The notes: generated from the sequence alone by a model not told the origin. Numbered from the stretch's first letter, positions 25,452 through 35,737 are shown. The stretch is 37,714 nucleotides of DNA from an uncultured Eubacteriales bacterium (GCA_949422855.1 CASPLG010000013.1:1-37714); one strand, 5' to 3'. Translations and numbers: made by a program.

Positions 25452-26513
25452 TTGAGTGACCAAGTCGGACTAAAAGGAAGAGCATGTGTTCCGTTGTTCT
25501 TTTTGATGTTTATAATTATATTATGCGTGACAGTAGGATATATGGTTCTTGAACATAAAGATAAGACTTTTACGTATACTTCTTCTGCCATGGGAGTACA
25601 AATTCATCAGATATTATATGGCAGCGATGCAGAAAAGGCCTCTAAGGAAGTGAGAGAAAAAATAGAAAAATTAGAGGATATTCTCTCATATGATATAGAA
25701 GGTTCGGATATTGACAGGATTAATGGCGGTGCGGGGGAAAAATGGGTAAAGACGAGCAAGGAAACGATACAGCTTTTAGATAAATTTATAAGTATATCTA
25801 AGAGAAGCAAGCGTACGGTTGACCCTACCTCATTACCGCTTATTTCCGTTTGGGGATTCGACGGTACGGTTGCCAAATATCCAAGCAAAAACGAAATAGA
25901 TTTTGCCTTGGAGAATATAGACTACAGAGATATAAAAATAAACTATGACGTTGACAGAATAAAGATAGGAAAAAAGGGAGAAGCAATAACTCTTAAACAT
26001 GTCGAAAGGGGAGCTGCATGCAGTGCCGCGATTGATATATATAAAAATATGAAAGTGGATTATGGAGTTGTGGCTGTGGGAGGTGTTGTTGGAGTTTACG
26101 GTGTAAAGCCGGATAATTCTGCTTGGAAAATATCGGTTAAAGATCCGTTTTTATACAATAGCGAAGATGTGAGAATAGCGGCCTTGAGAATTAAGAGTGG
26201 ATATGTTGCAACGTTTGGGGGAAAGGAGGACAAAATAAACATAAATGGCTCACAGAGAAATAGAATTTTAAATATCAAAACAGGGATGCCACTAGAGAAC
26301 GACGTGGCACTTGTCAGTATTTTGCACCCGGATGCGATTGTTGCTAATACACTTTCGCAAATCTGCTGTATTTTAGACCGAAACGAAAGCCAGGAAATAT
26401 TAAACTATTACGGGGCTGAGGCAGTATTTGTATATAACGATAAAAAAATATACATAACCCCTAAAATAAGGGGCGATTTTAGCATTATAGCTCCGGAATA
26501 TTCGATGATTTAG
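25452..26513 (+). CDS. ApbE-like FMN transferase family protein with altered active site
   Basis: About 353 residues. I prefer the TTG at 25452, with GAGGTGG 6 bases upstream; a GTG at 25431 lies in frame with a weaker site. A single N-terminal hydrophobic segment (FLMFIIILCVTVGYMV) anchors it outside the membrane. The ApbE fold is recognisable: TSSAMGVQIH, VDPTSLPLISVWGF, AVGGVVGVYG and RILNIKTGMP. Active ApbE transfers FMN from FAD to threonines of RNF/NQR subunits. Here the usual GGIAKGY is VERGAA, the HHILdP His is Asn or Arg, and the Mg-binding ADALST reads ANTLSQ. It may therefore be inactive or do something else. It stands alone with its own promoter. Confidence 0.78.
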   Translation: MSDQVGLKGRACVPLFFLMFIIILCVTVGYMVLEHKDKTFTYTSSAMGVQIHQILYGSDAEKASKEVREKIEKLEDILSYDIEGSDIDRINGGAGEKWVKTSKETIQLLDKFISISKRSKRTVDPTSLPLISVWGFDGTVAKYPSKNEIDFALENIDYRDIKINYDVDRIKIGKKGEAITLKHVERGAACSAAIDIYKNMKVDYGVVAVGGVVGVYGVKPDNSAWKISVKDPFLYNSEDVRIAALRIKSGYVATFGGKEDKININGSQRNRILNIKTGMPLENDVALVSILHPDAIVANTLSQICCILDRNESQEILNYYGAEAVFVYNDKKIYITPKIRGDFSIIAPEYSMI

Positions 26514-26564
26514 GATACACTGATTAAGCATCCTCCAAAAGAAAGCGGTGGGATGTATTTTGTG

Positions 26565-26990
26565 TTATTTTGTTGGGGAGTTTTTGCGGTATTCGAGATA
26601 ATTTTGCAGAATGATCACAGCAGAGACTGCATCGATTATATTTTTTCTCTTTTTTCCACGTGTGTTTGTTTCATTAAGGTATGAGGCAGCACTAATAGTT
26701 GTGCGGCGTTCATCCCAAAATTCCATCTTTTTATATGTGTATTGTTTTAGTATGCCGGCAAAATCGTAGGAATTCTTGGCGCTGTCACCCTGGGACCCGT
26801 CCATATTTTTAGGCAGACCTATAACAACAAGCTCTGCTTTTGAATCTGTTATGCAGTCAGATATTTTTTTTGCGAGTAAATTTCTGTCCTTTTCTTTGAT
26901 AACTTTCAGCGGTGATGCGAGTATTTCGAATTTGTCACAAATTGCGAGCCCTGTTCTGGACAATCCTAAATCGATCGACATTATTATCAT
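26565..26990 (-). CDS. ruvX: Pre-16S rRNA nuclease / Holliday-junction resolvase-like YqgF (RuvX)
   Basis: RNase H-fold protein, 141 residues from the ATG at 26990, which has GGAGG 9 bases upstream; an in-frame ATG at 27020 lacks an RBS. The first strand MSIDLGLSRTGLA carries the first Asp. Later come VIGLPKNMDGSQGDSA, FWDERRTT and KRKNIIDAVSAVIILQNYL with the last acidic residue. Known role: 16S rRNA 5' end maturation. It is divergent from the hrcA operon and lies tail-to-tail with the ApbE-like gene. Confidence 0.92.
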   Translation of the reverse strand: MIIMSIDLGLSRTGLAICDKFEILASPLKVIKEKDRNLLAKKISDCITDSKAELVVIGLPKNMDGSQGDSAKNSYDFAGILKQYTYKKMEFWDERRTTISAASYLNETNTRGKKRKNIIDAVSAVIILQNYLEYRKNSPTK

Positions 26991-27118
26991 TTTTGGTTTC
27001 CTCCGACGAGATGAAATCACAACTCATATTATTATAGTGGTAATATAAGCGAATAGCGAACAGTTTTTCCAAAATCGAGTTAATTTATTATTAAATTTGG
27101 AAATTTATAAATTTGGTG

Positions 27119-27147
27119 TTGACATATGGCGGAAATAATGGTAAAGT
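27119..27147 (+). promoter_or_regulatory. Sigma-A promoter of the hrcA-grpE-dnaK-dnaJ operon
   Basis: TTGACA, 17 bases, TAAAGT. The CIRCE operator starts 8 bases after the -10, so it covers the transcription start. Confidence 0.8.
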
Positions 27148-27154
27148 ATATTTG

Positions 27155-27181
27155 TTAGCACTCTACATAATTGATTGCTAA
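27155..27181 (+). promoter_or_regulatory. CIRCE operator (HrcA binding site)
   Basis: TTAGCACTC, 9 bases, then GATTGCTAA. The consensus right arm is GAGTGCTAA, so there is one mismatch. Position over the transcription start and just before hrcA fits HrcA autorepression of the heat-shock operon. Confidence 0.9.
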
Positions 27182-27206
27182 TTGTTGAGTTTAAGAGGTG
27201 AAAGAG

Positions 27207-28238
27207 GTGAACCTGGACGATAGAAAGCGTAAAATCTTGTGTGTGATAATAGAAAAATATATCGAGCTTGGTGTTCCCATAGGTTCTAAAACGGTGTGCT
27301 CTGCACTGGATATATCTGTTTCTTCGGCGACCGTTAGGAATGAAATGGCTGAATTGTCACTGCTTGGATATTTAACTCAACCGCATGCTTCGGCAGGCAG
27401 AGTTCCGTCTTATTCGGGTTATAGGCTGTATGTCAGCAGGTTCGCTAAGGAGAGGAGACTCTCGGATGAAGAGAAAAGTCTTATAGATGGTGTTTTATAT
27501 GGGGCTGCGGATGACCCGGAGCATCTATTGAAGAGAGCAGCAAGTTTATTGGCGGATATTACTGATTCGACGGCGATGGTTGCGGCTCCCCCAAACGATG
27601 AAGCGAGGGTAAAGGATATACGGTTTATAATAACCGGCAAGCGAAATGCAATGCTGATACTGATGACGACGACCGGTATGGTACAAAACAGACTGTTTCG
27701 CTGTGACTACGACATAACGGATGAACTTATAGGTGCTTTCGAAAATTTGATAAATGAGAAATTCAAAGGAAAACACTTAAAAGACTTAAAGCCGGCGTCG
27801 ATGAGTGCGTTGGCAGCGATGGGGAGTGATATGTTTTTGCTAATGTCTCCGGTGCTCAGTGCTCTCATTGAGGCAGCGAGGGAGGCTCTTGAGATACACT
27901 TGGATATAGCGGGGGAGTCAAATTTGCTAAAGGACTCAGAGCTGAAATCTTCTGATGTTGTGGAGGTTTTCAATTTTCTCAGGGACAAAAGGAGTGTTTT
28001 AGAGGTTTTGTTTTCCAGGGAAAGAGGCATCAATGTATTTGTCGGTGGGTCAGATTTATACCCCGGTCTTGAGGCAACGAGCATTATAGTATCTAGATAT
28101 GGTGTAGGGAACAGGTCCGGGGCAGTTGGAATCATAGGTCCTACCAGGCTTGACTATGAAGAATTAACGGCAAAAGTTAAATATTTATCGGGAGAGGTAG
28201 GACGGTGGCTGGAAAGAATTCTTGAAATAGATGTGTAA
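27207..28238 (+). CDS. hrcA: Heat-inducible transcription repressor HrcA
   Basis: Repressor of class I heat-shock genes that binds CIRCE, with GroEL as the usual stability partner. About 343 residues from the GTG at 27207 (MNLDDRKRKIL), with AAGAGGTG 6 bases upstream; an in-frame GTG at 27198 sits on that RBS and is less likely. The N-terminal winged helix carries ISVSSATVRNEMAELSLLGY and QPHASAGRVPSYSGYRLYV. The C-terminal domain contains NRSGAVGIIGPTRLDY, typical of HrcA. First gene of the operon; grpE starts 36 bases after its stop. Confidence 0.96.
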   Translation: MNLDDRKRKILCVIIEKYIELGVPIGSKTVCSALDISVSSATVRNEMAELSLLGYLTQPHASAGRVPSYSGYRLYVSRFAKERRLSDEEKSLIDGVLYGAADDPEHLLKRAASLLADITDSTAMVAAPPNDEARVKDIRFIITGKRNAMLILMTTTGMVQNRLFRCDYDITDELIGAFENLINEKFKGKHLKDLKPASMSALAAMGSDMFLLMSPVLSALIEAAREALEIHLDIAGESNLLKDSELKSSDVVEVFNFLRDKRSVLEVLFSRERGINVFVGGSDLYPGLEATSIIVSRYGVGNRSGAVGIIGPTRLDYEELTAKVKYLSGEVGRWLERILEIDV

Positions 28239-28274
28239 TATCTGACATTTCATATTGGAAGGAGAGTTGATATT

Positions 28275-28829
28275 TTGAAATTGAATGAGAAAGACAGTGA
28301 GGAAACCGTTGAAGAAAACTTAGGCGACGATGTGGAAGAAGGTTATGAAGAGGGTGATAACAGAGGCAGTGAAGAACTCAAGTCCGAGGATCTGGATAAG
28401 ATAAAGAAAGAGCTCGACATTTGTAAGGATAGGTTATTGAGGACAACGGCTGAGTACGATAATTTTAGGAAAAGAAGTGAGAGAGAAAAGCTACAAATAT
28501 ACTCGCATGCCACCTCAAATGCAGTTTTGGGTATGCTTCCCGTTGCAGACAGCTTGGAGCTAGCGGAAAAATCAGTAGAGGGGAGCAGTGCAGAGTACAA
28601 AAAGGGACTATCGATGGTGAAAGCACAATTTAGCGAGGCATTAAAAAAATTAGGAGTAGAATCTTTTGGGAAAGTCGGTGAAGAGTTTAATCCGGATTTG
28701 CACAATGCGGTTTCACATGTTGAAGATGAGGACAGTGAAAAAGAAAATCTGATATCTGAGGTTTTCCAAAAAGGTTATAAGCTCCGAGATAAAGTAATAC
28801 GTCATGCGATGGTTCAAGTTGTGAATTGA
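28275..28829 (+). CDS. grpE: Nucleotide exchange factor GrpE
   Basis: DnaK co-chaperone releasing ADP, 184 residues. It starts at a TTG with GGAGAG about 8 bases upstream. The first 45 residues are very acidic and probably disordered. A long coiled coil (from about residue 40) leads to TAEYDNFRKRSEREK, then the beta-wing domain with EEFNPDLHNAVSHVED and FQKGYKLRDKVIRHAMVQV, the family signature. Second gene of the operon, 46 bases before dnaK. Confidence 0.96.
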   Translation: MKLNEKDSEETVEENLGDDVEEGYEEGDNRGSEELKSEDLDKIKKELDICKDRLLRTTAEYDNFRKRSEREKLQIYSHATSNAVLGMLPVADSLELAEKSVEGSSAEYKKGLSMVKAQFSEALKKLGVESFGKVGEEFNPDLHNAVSHVEDEDSEKENLISEVFQKGYKLRDKVIRHAMVQVVN

Positions 28830-28863
28830 TTGAATTTAAGAAAGATAAAATTATAGTTATTAG

Positions 28864-30723
<1,860 letters not shown>

Positions 30724-30803
30724 TTGTTATATCCTAATATTGGATTTGAGTGGGATTCTGGAGGAGAAAACTCTACAGTTTAATATTTTGTGAATGCACT
30801 TAG

Positions 30804-30838
30804 AAATCCCTCCGCCTCCAGGGGCGATTGAGGGATTT
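30804..30838 (+). terminator. Intrinsic terminator between dnaK and dnaJ
   Basis: AAATCCCTC and GAGGGATTT pair around an inner CGCC/GGCG stem, followed by TT and a short T-rich stretch. It lies 80 bases after dnaK and 43 before dnaJ, so dnaJ expression may be attenuated relative to dnaK. Confidence 0.85.
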
Positions 30839-30880
30839 TTGGTTGCCTTGAGTGTTGTGTTATAAAGGAGATGAATATGT

Positions 30881-32044
30881 TTGGCTGATAAAAGAGACTT
30901 TTATGAGGTTTTGGGCCTTAATAAAGGAGCCTCAGATGATGAAATAAAGAAAGCGTACAGGAAACTTGCCAAAAAATATCACCCTGATTTGAACCCAGGG
31001 AATAAGGATGCGGAGGCAAAATTCAAAGAAGTCAATGAAGCGTATGAGGTTTTGTCAGATAGCGGTAAAAAGGCGAATTACGACAGATTTGGTCATGCTG
31101 GTGTTGACCCGAGCCAAGGTGCGGGAGGATATAGCTATTCCGGAGGAAATCCGTTCGGTCAAGATATAGATTTAGGGGATATATTCAGCAGTTTTTTTGG
31201 CGGTTTTGGTGGATTCGGTGCCGGCTCAAGAGGGGAGAGGTCTGCAAACAGTTCTCCAAGGAGAGGGTCGGATGCCGAAGCGGTTGTTAATATATCGTTT
31301 GAAGAGGCTGCAAAAGGCTGTACAAAAAAAGTAACATATCAGAGGATTGATAAGTGTAAAGATTGTAATGGAACGGGAGCCAGAAATGGCTCTTCACCAA
31401 AAACCTGTCCGGAATGCTCAGGATTAGGTCAAGTCACGGTGAGCCAAAGGACGCCTTTTGGTGTTATGCAGACGACTAGGGCATGCGATAGATGCAAAGG
31501 GTCGGGAAAAGTTATTGATGACCCGTGTCCGTCATGTAGAGGGCAGGGCAGGGTTAGAACTGCTAACACGGTTGAAGTTAATATTCCGGCGGGGATAGAC
31601 AATGACCAAATTCTGAATGTCAGAGAACATGGTAATGCGGGTATCAATGGTGGTGGGTATGGAGATTTGCACGTTTATATAAATGTGAGTCCTCACCCGA
31701 TATTTAAGAGAAAAGGTGATGACATTATTTGTGAAATGCCAATAACGTTTACCCAAGCGGCACTTGGTGCGGATATAATCGTCCCAACACTGGATGGCAA
31801 AGTTGAATATCATGTTCATGAGGGGACACAGCCGGGAGATGTGTTCAGGCTAAAAGGAAAAGGAATCCCCCATATTCATGGCAGAGGAAAGGGCGATGAG
31901 TTTGTAAAGGTAAGCATAGAGATTCCCAGAAGTTTATCCTCACAACAGAAAGAAGTTTTAAGAAAGTTTGACCAGATTCCGCATGAGCAGAATTACCAAA
32001 AGAGGAAAAGTTTTTTTGAAAAAATAAAAGAGCTATTTGGCTAA
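30881..32044 (+). CDS. dnaJ: Chaperone protein DnaJ (Hsp40)
   Basis: J-protein co-chaperone of DnaK, 387 residues. It begins at a TTG with AAAGGAG 10 bases upstream; the nearby ATGs are out of frame or touch the RBS. The J domain has the HPD triad in YHPDLNPG. A Gly/Phe-rich region follows (about 78-115), then four CxxCxGxG zinc motifs ([32 protein letters not shown]) and the C-terminal substrate domains. Last gene of the heat-shock operon, but behind a terminator. Confidence 0.97.
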   Translation: MADKRDFYEVLGLNKGASDDEIKKAYRKLAKKYHPDLNPGNKDAEAKFKEVNEAYEVLSDSGKKANYDRFGHAGVDPSQGAGGYSYSGGNPFGQDIDLGDIFSSFFGGFGGFGAGSRGERSANSSPRRGSDAEAVVNISFEEAAKGCTKKVTYQRIDKCKDCNGTGARNGSSPKTCPECSGLGQVTVSQRTPFGVMQTTRACDRCKGSGKVIDDPCPSCRGQGRVRTANTVEVNIPAGIDNDQILNVREHGNAGINGGGYGDLHVYINVSPHPIFKRKGDDIICEMPITFTQAALGADIIVPTLDGKVEYHVHEGTQPGDVFRLKGKGIPHIHGRGKGDEFVKVSIEIPRSLSSQQKEVLRKFDQIPHEQNYQKRKSFFEKIKELFG

Positions 32045-32057
32045 ACACACTAATACT

Positions 32058-32091
32058 AAAAATGCCTTCTAGATATTTTAGAGGCATTTTT
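32058..32091. terminator. Bidirectional terminator between dnaJ and sigK
   Basis: AAAAATGCCT-TCTA / TAGA-GGCATTTTT hairpin. T-runs are available on both strands, serving dnaJ (plus) and the sigma factor gene (minus, ends 32131). Confidence 0.82.
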
Positions 32092-32130
32092 GGTTTTGTA
32101 TTTGCAGTCAGGGGGAACACGGAATTTCTA

Positions 32131-32832
32131 TTATAAATTGCAAAAGGTCTTTTTTAGGGTATTCACGGCTTTTTTCTCAATGCGGGAAACATATGAGCGT
32201 GAAATACCGAGTCTTTTGGCTACCTCACGCTGGGGCAGCGGACGGCAGCCGTTTAATCCGTACCTTAAACACAGTATTATTCTTTCCCGTGGCTTTAAAT
32301 ACATTATCAGATATTTATTTAATTTTTCGACATCTATTTTATTCTCCACGATATCAGAAATACATTCATCAGACGATATGGTATCTATAAGGGTCAAGAT
32401 ATTTCCGTTTTTATCTGTTTCAATCGGCTCATTTATCGACAGGTCGAGCGATGACTTTTTTGAATTTCTAAAGTACATTAGTATTTCGTTTTCGATGCAT
32501 CTGGAAGCGTAACTCGATAGTCTGATATTTTTTGAGTTATCGAATGTATTGATTGCTTTAATCAGACCGATTGTCCCTATAGATATGAGGTCATCGGAAT
32601 CGTACTTTCCGTTGTGATATTTTTTTGTTATGTGTGCGACGAGTCTGAGATTATGTTCTATAAGTTTAGTTTTAGCATTTTTGTTCCCCTGGGATGAAAG
32701 TTTAATGTATTTTTCTTCATCTTTGCGGGACAGTGGTGCCGGGAACGCATTGGGACTTACAACATGAAGAACCAGAAATATTAGGTTATTGAGTATAGCA
32801 TGCAAACCGTAAAACAGCAATGACATCACCAA
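32131..32832 (-). CDS. sigK: RNA polymerase sigma factor of the SigK (sporulation) type
   Basis: Mother-cell sigma factor type of sigma-70, 233 residues. The N-terminus (SLLFYGLHAILNNLIFLVLH) is hydrophobic and resembles the inhibitory pro-sequence of pro-SigK, which is cut before activity. Region 2: KLIEHNLRLVAHITKKYHN, DDLISIGTIGLIKAI and ASRCIENEILMYFRN. Region 4: LKPRERIILCLRYGL and REVAKRLGISRSYVSRIEKK. Possible starts are TTG 32832, GTG 32829 or ATG 32826; none has a clear RBS. The gene is uninterrupted (no skin element). It suggests endospore formation in this lineage or its ancestor. Confidence 0.9.
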   Translation of the reverse strand: MVMSLLFYGLHAILNNLIFLVLHVVSPNAFPAPLSRKDEEKYIKLSSQGNKNAKTKLIEHNLRLVAHITKKYHNGKYDSDDLISIGTIGLIKAINTFDNSKNIRLSSYASRCIENEILMYFRNSKKSSLDLSINEPIETDKNGNILTLIDTISSDECISDIVENKIDVEKLNKYLIMYLKPRERIILCLRYGLNGCRPLPQREVAKRLGISRSYVSRIEKKAVNTLKKTFCNL

Positions 32833-32972
32833 CTGAAAAGGTAGTATAGTAGAATTTTATTCCGGAGGCTTGTCTATTGTTACATTAAATTTTGATTTTT
32901 GACGTATAAATTAGTACATTTTGCAGATTATATCGATATTTATCAAGTTTTATAGCCATTTTTTTAATTTAA

Positions 32973-32981
32973 TGGTATAAT
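32973..32981 (+). promoter_or_regulatory. Extended -10 promoter of ppa
   Basis: TGG followed by TATAAT, an extended -10 (TGnTATAAT), with no convincing -35; the start codon is 33 bases further on. Confidence 0.55.
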
Positions 32982-33013
32982 GTCTGTATACAAAATATAT
33001 GAGGTGAGAATTT

Positions 33014-33550
33014 ATGAATATTTGGCACGACATTGACCCATCTCTGATTAGTCCTGAGAAATTTGTGTCTGTAATTGAGATACCTAAGGGAAATAAAACT
33101 AAATATGAACTTGATAAAGATACCGGTATGCTCAGACTGGATAGAATTTTGCATACTTCTATGCATTACCCCGCAAGTTATGGATTTATTCCGAGAACTT
33201 ATGCAGATGATTTAGACCCATTAGATGTACTTGTATTGTGTTCCCAGCAGATATACCCCTTAACGCTTGTTGAGTGCTGCCCTATAGGTGTGATAACTAT
33301 GGTAGACGGGGGCGAAGATGACGAGAAAATAATCTGTGTGCCGACGGGAGACCCTGATTATAACGATTATACAGATGTGTCCGAACTTCCCAAGCACATT
33401 TTGGCTGAGATGAAGCATTTTTTCTCTGTGTATAAGGATTTGGAAAATAAAAAGACTGATGTTAAAGATATTTTGGGCAGAAACCGGGCTGTGGAAATTA
33501 TATCTGAAGCAATAGACTCTTATAATGAAAAATTTAACCCCGCCAATTAG
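33014..33550 (+). CDS. ppa: Inorganic pyrophosphatase, family I
   Basis: Soluble Mg-dependent PPi hydrolase, 178 residues, removing pyrophosphate from biosynthesis. Signatures: VIEIPKGNKTKYELDKDTG, HYPASYGFIPRTYADD, and the metal-binding DDLDPLDVLVL. It ends with a helical segment, HFFSVYKDLENKKTDV. The ATG has GAGGTGAG at normal distance. It is followed closely by prfB on the same strand, so the two are likely co-transcribed. Confidence 0.96.
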   Translation: MNIWHDIDPSLISPEKFVSVIEIPKGNKTKYELDKDTGMLRLDRILHTSMHYPASYGFIPRTYADDLDPLDVLVLCSQQIYPLTLVECCPIGVITMVDGGEDDEKIICVPTGDPDYNDYTDVSELPKHILAEMKHFFSVYKDLENKKTDVKDILGRNRAVEIISEAIDSYNEKFNPAN

Positions 33551-33583
33551 CAAAGTTAAAAACAGAATAGGAGTGAGGCTAAA

Positions 33584-34690
33584 ATACTGCAGTTTGATGA
33601 AATAAAGCTTGGTTTGGATGAGTTAAAACCTAGGATTGACTCTCTAGGGGACGTTTTGAATTTGCAGAATCTGAAGAGCGAACTTACAGGACTTGAAGAT
33701 AAAATGTCGAAACCCGATTTTTGGGATTCCCAGACCGAATCTAAAAGAGTTCTTGAAAGGATAAGTTCCATAAAATCCACGATTTGTGCATTTACCGCAT
33801 TGAAAAATAAGTTTGAGGATCTATATACACTTGTTGAGATAGCGAATGAAGAAGAAGATTTGTCTGTGCTGGATGAGCTAAAGGCTCAGTTTAAAGAGGT
33901 TGTCAGTGATTTAGAGGGTCAGACTCTCTCCACGCTCTTAACGGGGGAATATGATTCTGAAAATGCAATTCTGACTTTTCATTCAGGGGCAGGGGGTACA
34001 GAGGCTCAGGATTGGGTAGAGATGCTCTGCCGGATGTACATGAGATGGAGTGAAAAGCACAATTTTAAAGTTAAGGTATTAGATTTCCTCGATGGTGAAG
34101 AGGCTGGTTTTAAGAATATCTCGATACTGATTGAGGGCAAGAATGCCTATGGCTTTTTAAAGGGCGAATCGGGTGTGCATAGGCTGGTAAGAATCTCACC
34201 GTTTGATGCGTCGGGAAGGCGTCATACGTCTTTTGCATCTATTGAGGTGGTGCCGGAGATAAGCGATGAAATAGACATAAACATTTCACCGGATGATATA
34301 AAAATGGACGTATTCAGAGCAAGCGGTGCCGGTGGACAGCATGTAAATAAAACATCTTCGGCGGTAAGGCTCACACATATCCCTACTGGTATAGTCGTTG
34401 CATGTCAGAATGAAAGAAGCCAGCACCAAAATAGAGAAATGGCAATGAAAATGCTTAAGTCAAAACTTGTGGAAATAAAGGAGCGTGAACATCTGGATAA
34501 AATTGAAGACATAAAGGGAGTACAGAAGGAAATTACATGGGGTTCCCAGATTAGATCATATATATTTATGCCATACACACTAGTGAAGGATCACAGAACT
34601 GGATTTGAGGTGGGAAATGTGCAGTCTGTGATTGATGGTGATCTAGATGGTTTTATGAATGCTTATCTTAAAAATTCCGTGAAGGGATAA
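33584..34690 (+). CDS. prfB: Peptide chain release factor 2, non-standard start
   Basis: Cytosolic release factor for UGA/UAA. GAGGQHVNKTSSAVRLTH contains the catalytic GGQ, and RISPFDASGRRHTSFASIEV contains the SPF tripeptide that distinguishes RF2. The first common start codon in frame is a TTG at 33614, without an RBS. The frame is open back to a TAA at 33557, and the residues just upstream (LQFDEIKLGL) match the normal N-terminus of RF2. AGGAG at 33569-33573 points to ATA at 33584 or CTG at 33587 as the real start. The usual CTT-TGA-C frameshift site is absent: GTT TTG AAT TTG stands there instead. Otherwise a normal RF2. Confidence 0.93.
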   Translation: MLQFDEIKLGLDELKPRIDSLGDVLNLQNLKSELTGLEDKMSKPDFWDSQTESKRVLERISSIKSTICAFTALKNKFEDLYTLVEIANEEEDLSVLDELKAQFKEVVSDLEGQTLSTLLTGEYDSENAILTFHSGAGGTEAQDWVEMLCRMYMRWSEKHNFKVKVLDFLDGEEAGFKNISILIEGKNAYGFLKGESGVHRLVRISPFDASGRRHTSFASIEVVPEISDEIDINISPDDIKMDVFRASGAGGQHVNKTSSAVRLTHIPTGIVVACQNERSQHQNREMAMKMLKSKLVEIKEREHLDKIEDIKGVQKEITWGSQIRSYIFMPYTLVKDHRTGFEVGNVQSVIDGDLDGFMNAYLKNSVKG

Positions 34691-34775
34691 TCAAAAATAG
34701 TTGTTGCGTGTTGTTAGAGAAAGCGAGTATAGTGGACGGGACTTTTTTAATGGTACTGCCTCAGTTTTTTGGGTA

Positions 34776-34804
34776 TTGACATGAATTTGATTATAGTGTA
34801 TATT
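34776..34804 (+). promoter_or_regulatory. Sigma-A promoter of tRNA-Ser
   Basis: TTGACA, 17 bases, TATATT; the tRNA 5' end is 24 bases downstream. Confidence 0.75.
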
Positions 34805-34827
34805 CTTTTTGCTGGCTTTTATTTTAT

Positions 34828-34921
34828 GGAGATGTACCCAAGTGGCTGAAGGGTTCGGATTCGAAATCCGATAGGTCAAGTGTAGCTTGGCGCGAGGGTT
34901 CAAATCCCCCCATCTCCGCCA
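34828..34921 (+). tRNA. tRNA-Ser, anticodon CGA
   Basis: Class II tRNA: acceptor GGAGATG/CATCTCC, discriminator G (normal for serine), encoded CCA. The anticodon arm TCGGA-TTCGAAA-TCCGA gives CGA. Long variable arm (GTCAAG... CTTGGC) and T-arm GAGGG-TTCAAAT-CCCCC. Confidence 0.94.
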
Positions 34922-34960
34922 TTCCGAAAGGAAAATTTAGATACAATGCATATTTTATAT

Positions 34961-35004
34961 AACGATTACTGCTGAATTTTTAGAGTAATCGTTACAATTT
35001 TTTG
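34961..35004 (+). terminator. Probable terminator after tRNA-Ser
   Basis: Perfect 10-bp stem AACGATTACT/AGTAATCGTT with a 13-base loop, followed by ACA and a T-run. Its right arm recurs three more times downstream (35038, 35057 and, partly, 35738), so the sequence also belongs to a repeat family. Confidence 0.65.
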
Positions 35005-35058
35005 TCTATGGGTGCATTTTCAAAAAATAAAAAGCTATAATCGTTACATAAAAAGAGT

Positions 35059-35080
35059 AATCGTTACAAATTTGCACCCA
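35059..35080 (+). repeat. 22-bp direct repeat, left copy
   Basis: Identical over 22 bases to 35738-35759; core ATCGTTACAAATTTGCACCC. The two copies flank the XRE regulator gene. A shorter related unit, TAATCGTTACA, lies at 35038. Confidence 0.75.
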
Positions 35081-35111
35081 CGCAATATTTTAATGGTAGG
35101 ATTTTTATTTT

Positions 35112-35633
35112 TTATGTGAAGTACCAACGCCCATCCTCAATGACTATTTGGTCTTCGCTATTGAGAAATTTTACAACAATATATGGCTCATTTTCGTTTA
35201 TGACAGCACGAACGGTAAACTCTTCGGTACATGAGTCGTAATAAGAGACGGCATCGTGATGAGTACATTCAGGATCATCTACAATACACATATCCAGTAC
35301 AACTTTACAATTGCCGTCGCTATCTTGAGTTTCTTGATCATAGAATACTTTGCTATAGTTGCTATCACCTTGGGTAGCTTTTTTAAATTCAAAGATTCCG
35401 CCTTTTGTTAGCTCGGCTAATTCATTGAGCATACTTACAAGTTTGATAGTTTCAACGTTAATCATCTTATCTCTCCTGATATTTTCAATTATCATTTTTA
35501 AAACATATTCTGGTGCTTTAGCAATTCCTTGTTCCCAGTTTCGAAGGGTTCCTAAAGGAATACTAAAATGGTTCGCAAATTGTTGCTGGGACATATTGGT
35601 GAGGTTTCTAAATTTTTTTATTTCTATCTCCAT
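35112..35633 (-). CDS. XRE-family helix-turn-helix regulator
   Basis: 173 residues. The N-terminal HTH is clear: RNLTNMSQQQFANHFSIPLG then TLRNWEQGIAKAPEYV, residues 9-44 (QxxFA...IPxGTLRNWEQG). The remaining 110 residues are acidic with several beta-prone stretches (FTVRAVINENEPYIVVKFLN) and no recognised domain; four Cys and the Asp-rich DMCIVDDPECTHHD region might bind a metal (guess). The ATG has GAGGTGAC upstream. The promoter TTGACA-17-TACGAT overlaps one of two matching operator-like sites, suggesting autoregulation. It stands alone, near tRNA-Ser. Confidence 0.8.
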   Translation of the reverse strand: MEIEIKKFRNLTNMSQQQFANHFSIPLGTLRNWEQGIAKAPEYVLKMIIENIRRDKMINVETIKLVSMLNELAELTKGGIFEFKKATQGDSNYSKVFYDQETQDSDGNCKVVLDMCIVDDPECTHHDAVSYYDSCTEEFTVRAVINENEPYIVVKFLNSEDQIVIEDGRWYFT

Positions 35634-35650
35634 ATAGTCACCTCTTTATC

Positions 35651-35700
35651 AGTACACAGATTACATACTGGCGGATATATCGTACACAAATTGCGTACTA
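35651..35700 (-). promoter_or_regulatory. Twin operator-like sites upstream of the XRE gene
   Basis: Two similar 18-20 base sites at 35651-35670 and 35681-35700 (plus-strand form GTACACAnATTrCrTACT), 30 bases apart, i.e. about three helical turns. The distal site covers the -10 and spacer of the XRE promoter, and the proximal one lies over the expected transcription start and leader. Confidence 0.65.
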
Positions 35701-35707
35701 ATGTCAA
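35679..35707 (-). promoter_or_regulatory. Sigma-A promoter of the XRE gene
   Basis: Minus strand: TTGACA (35702-35707), 17 bases, TACGAT (35679-35684). Confidence 0.7.
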
Positions 35708-35737
35708 GGGTGTTTTTAGAAGTTTGTAGAATTTATA

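Noticed and set aside
33573..33605. Short GTG frame before prfB as a programmed frameshift leader
   Set aside because: It ends in TAA, not TGA, needs a shift in the wrong direction, and no CTT-TGA-C slip site exists.
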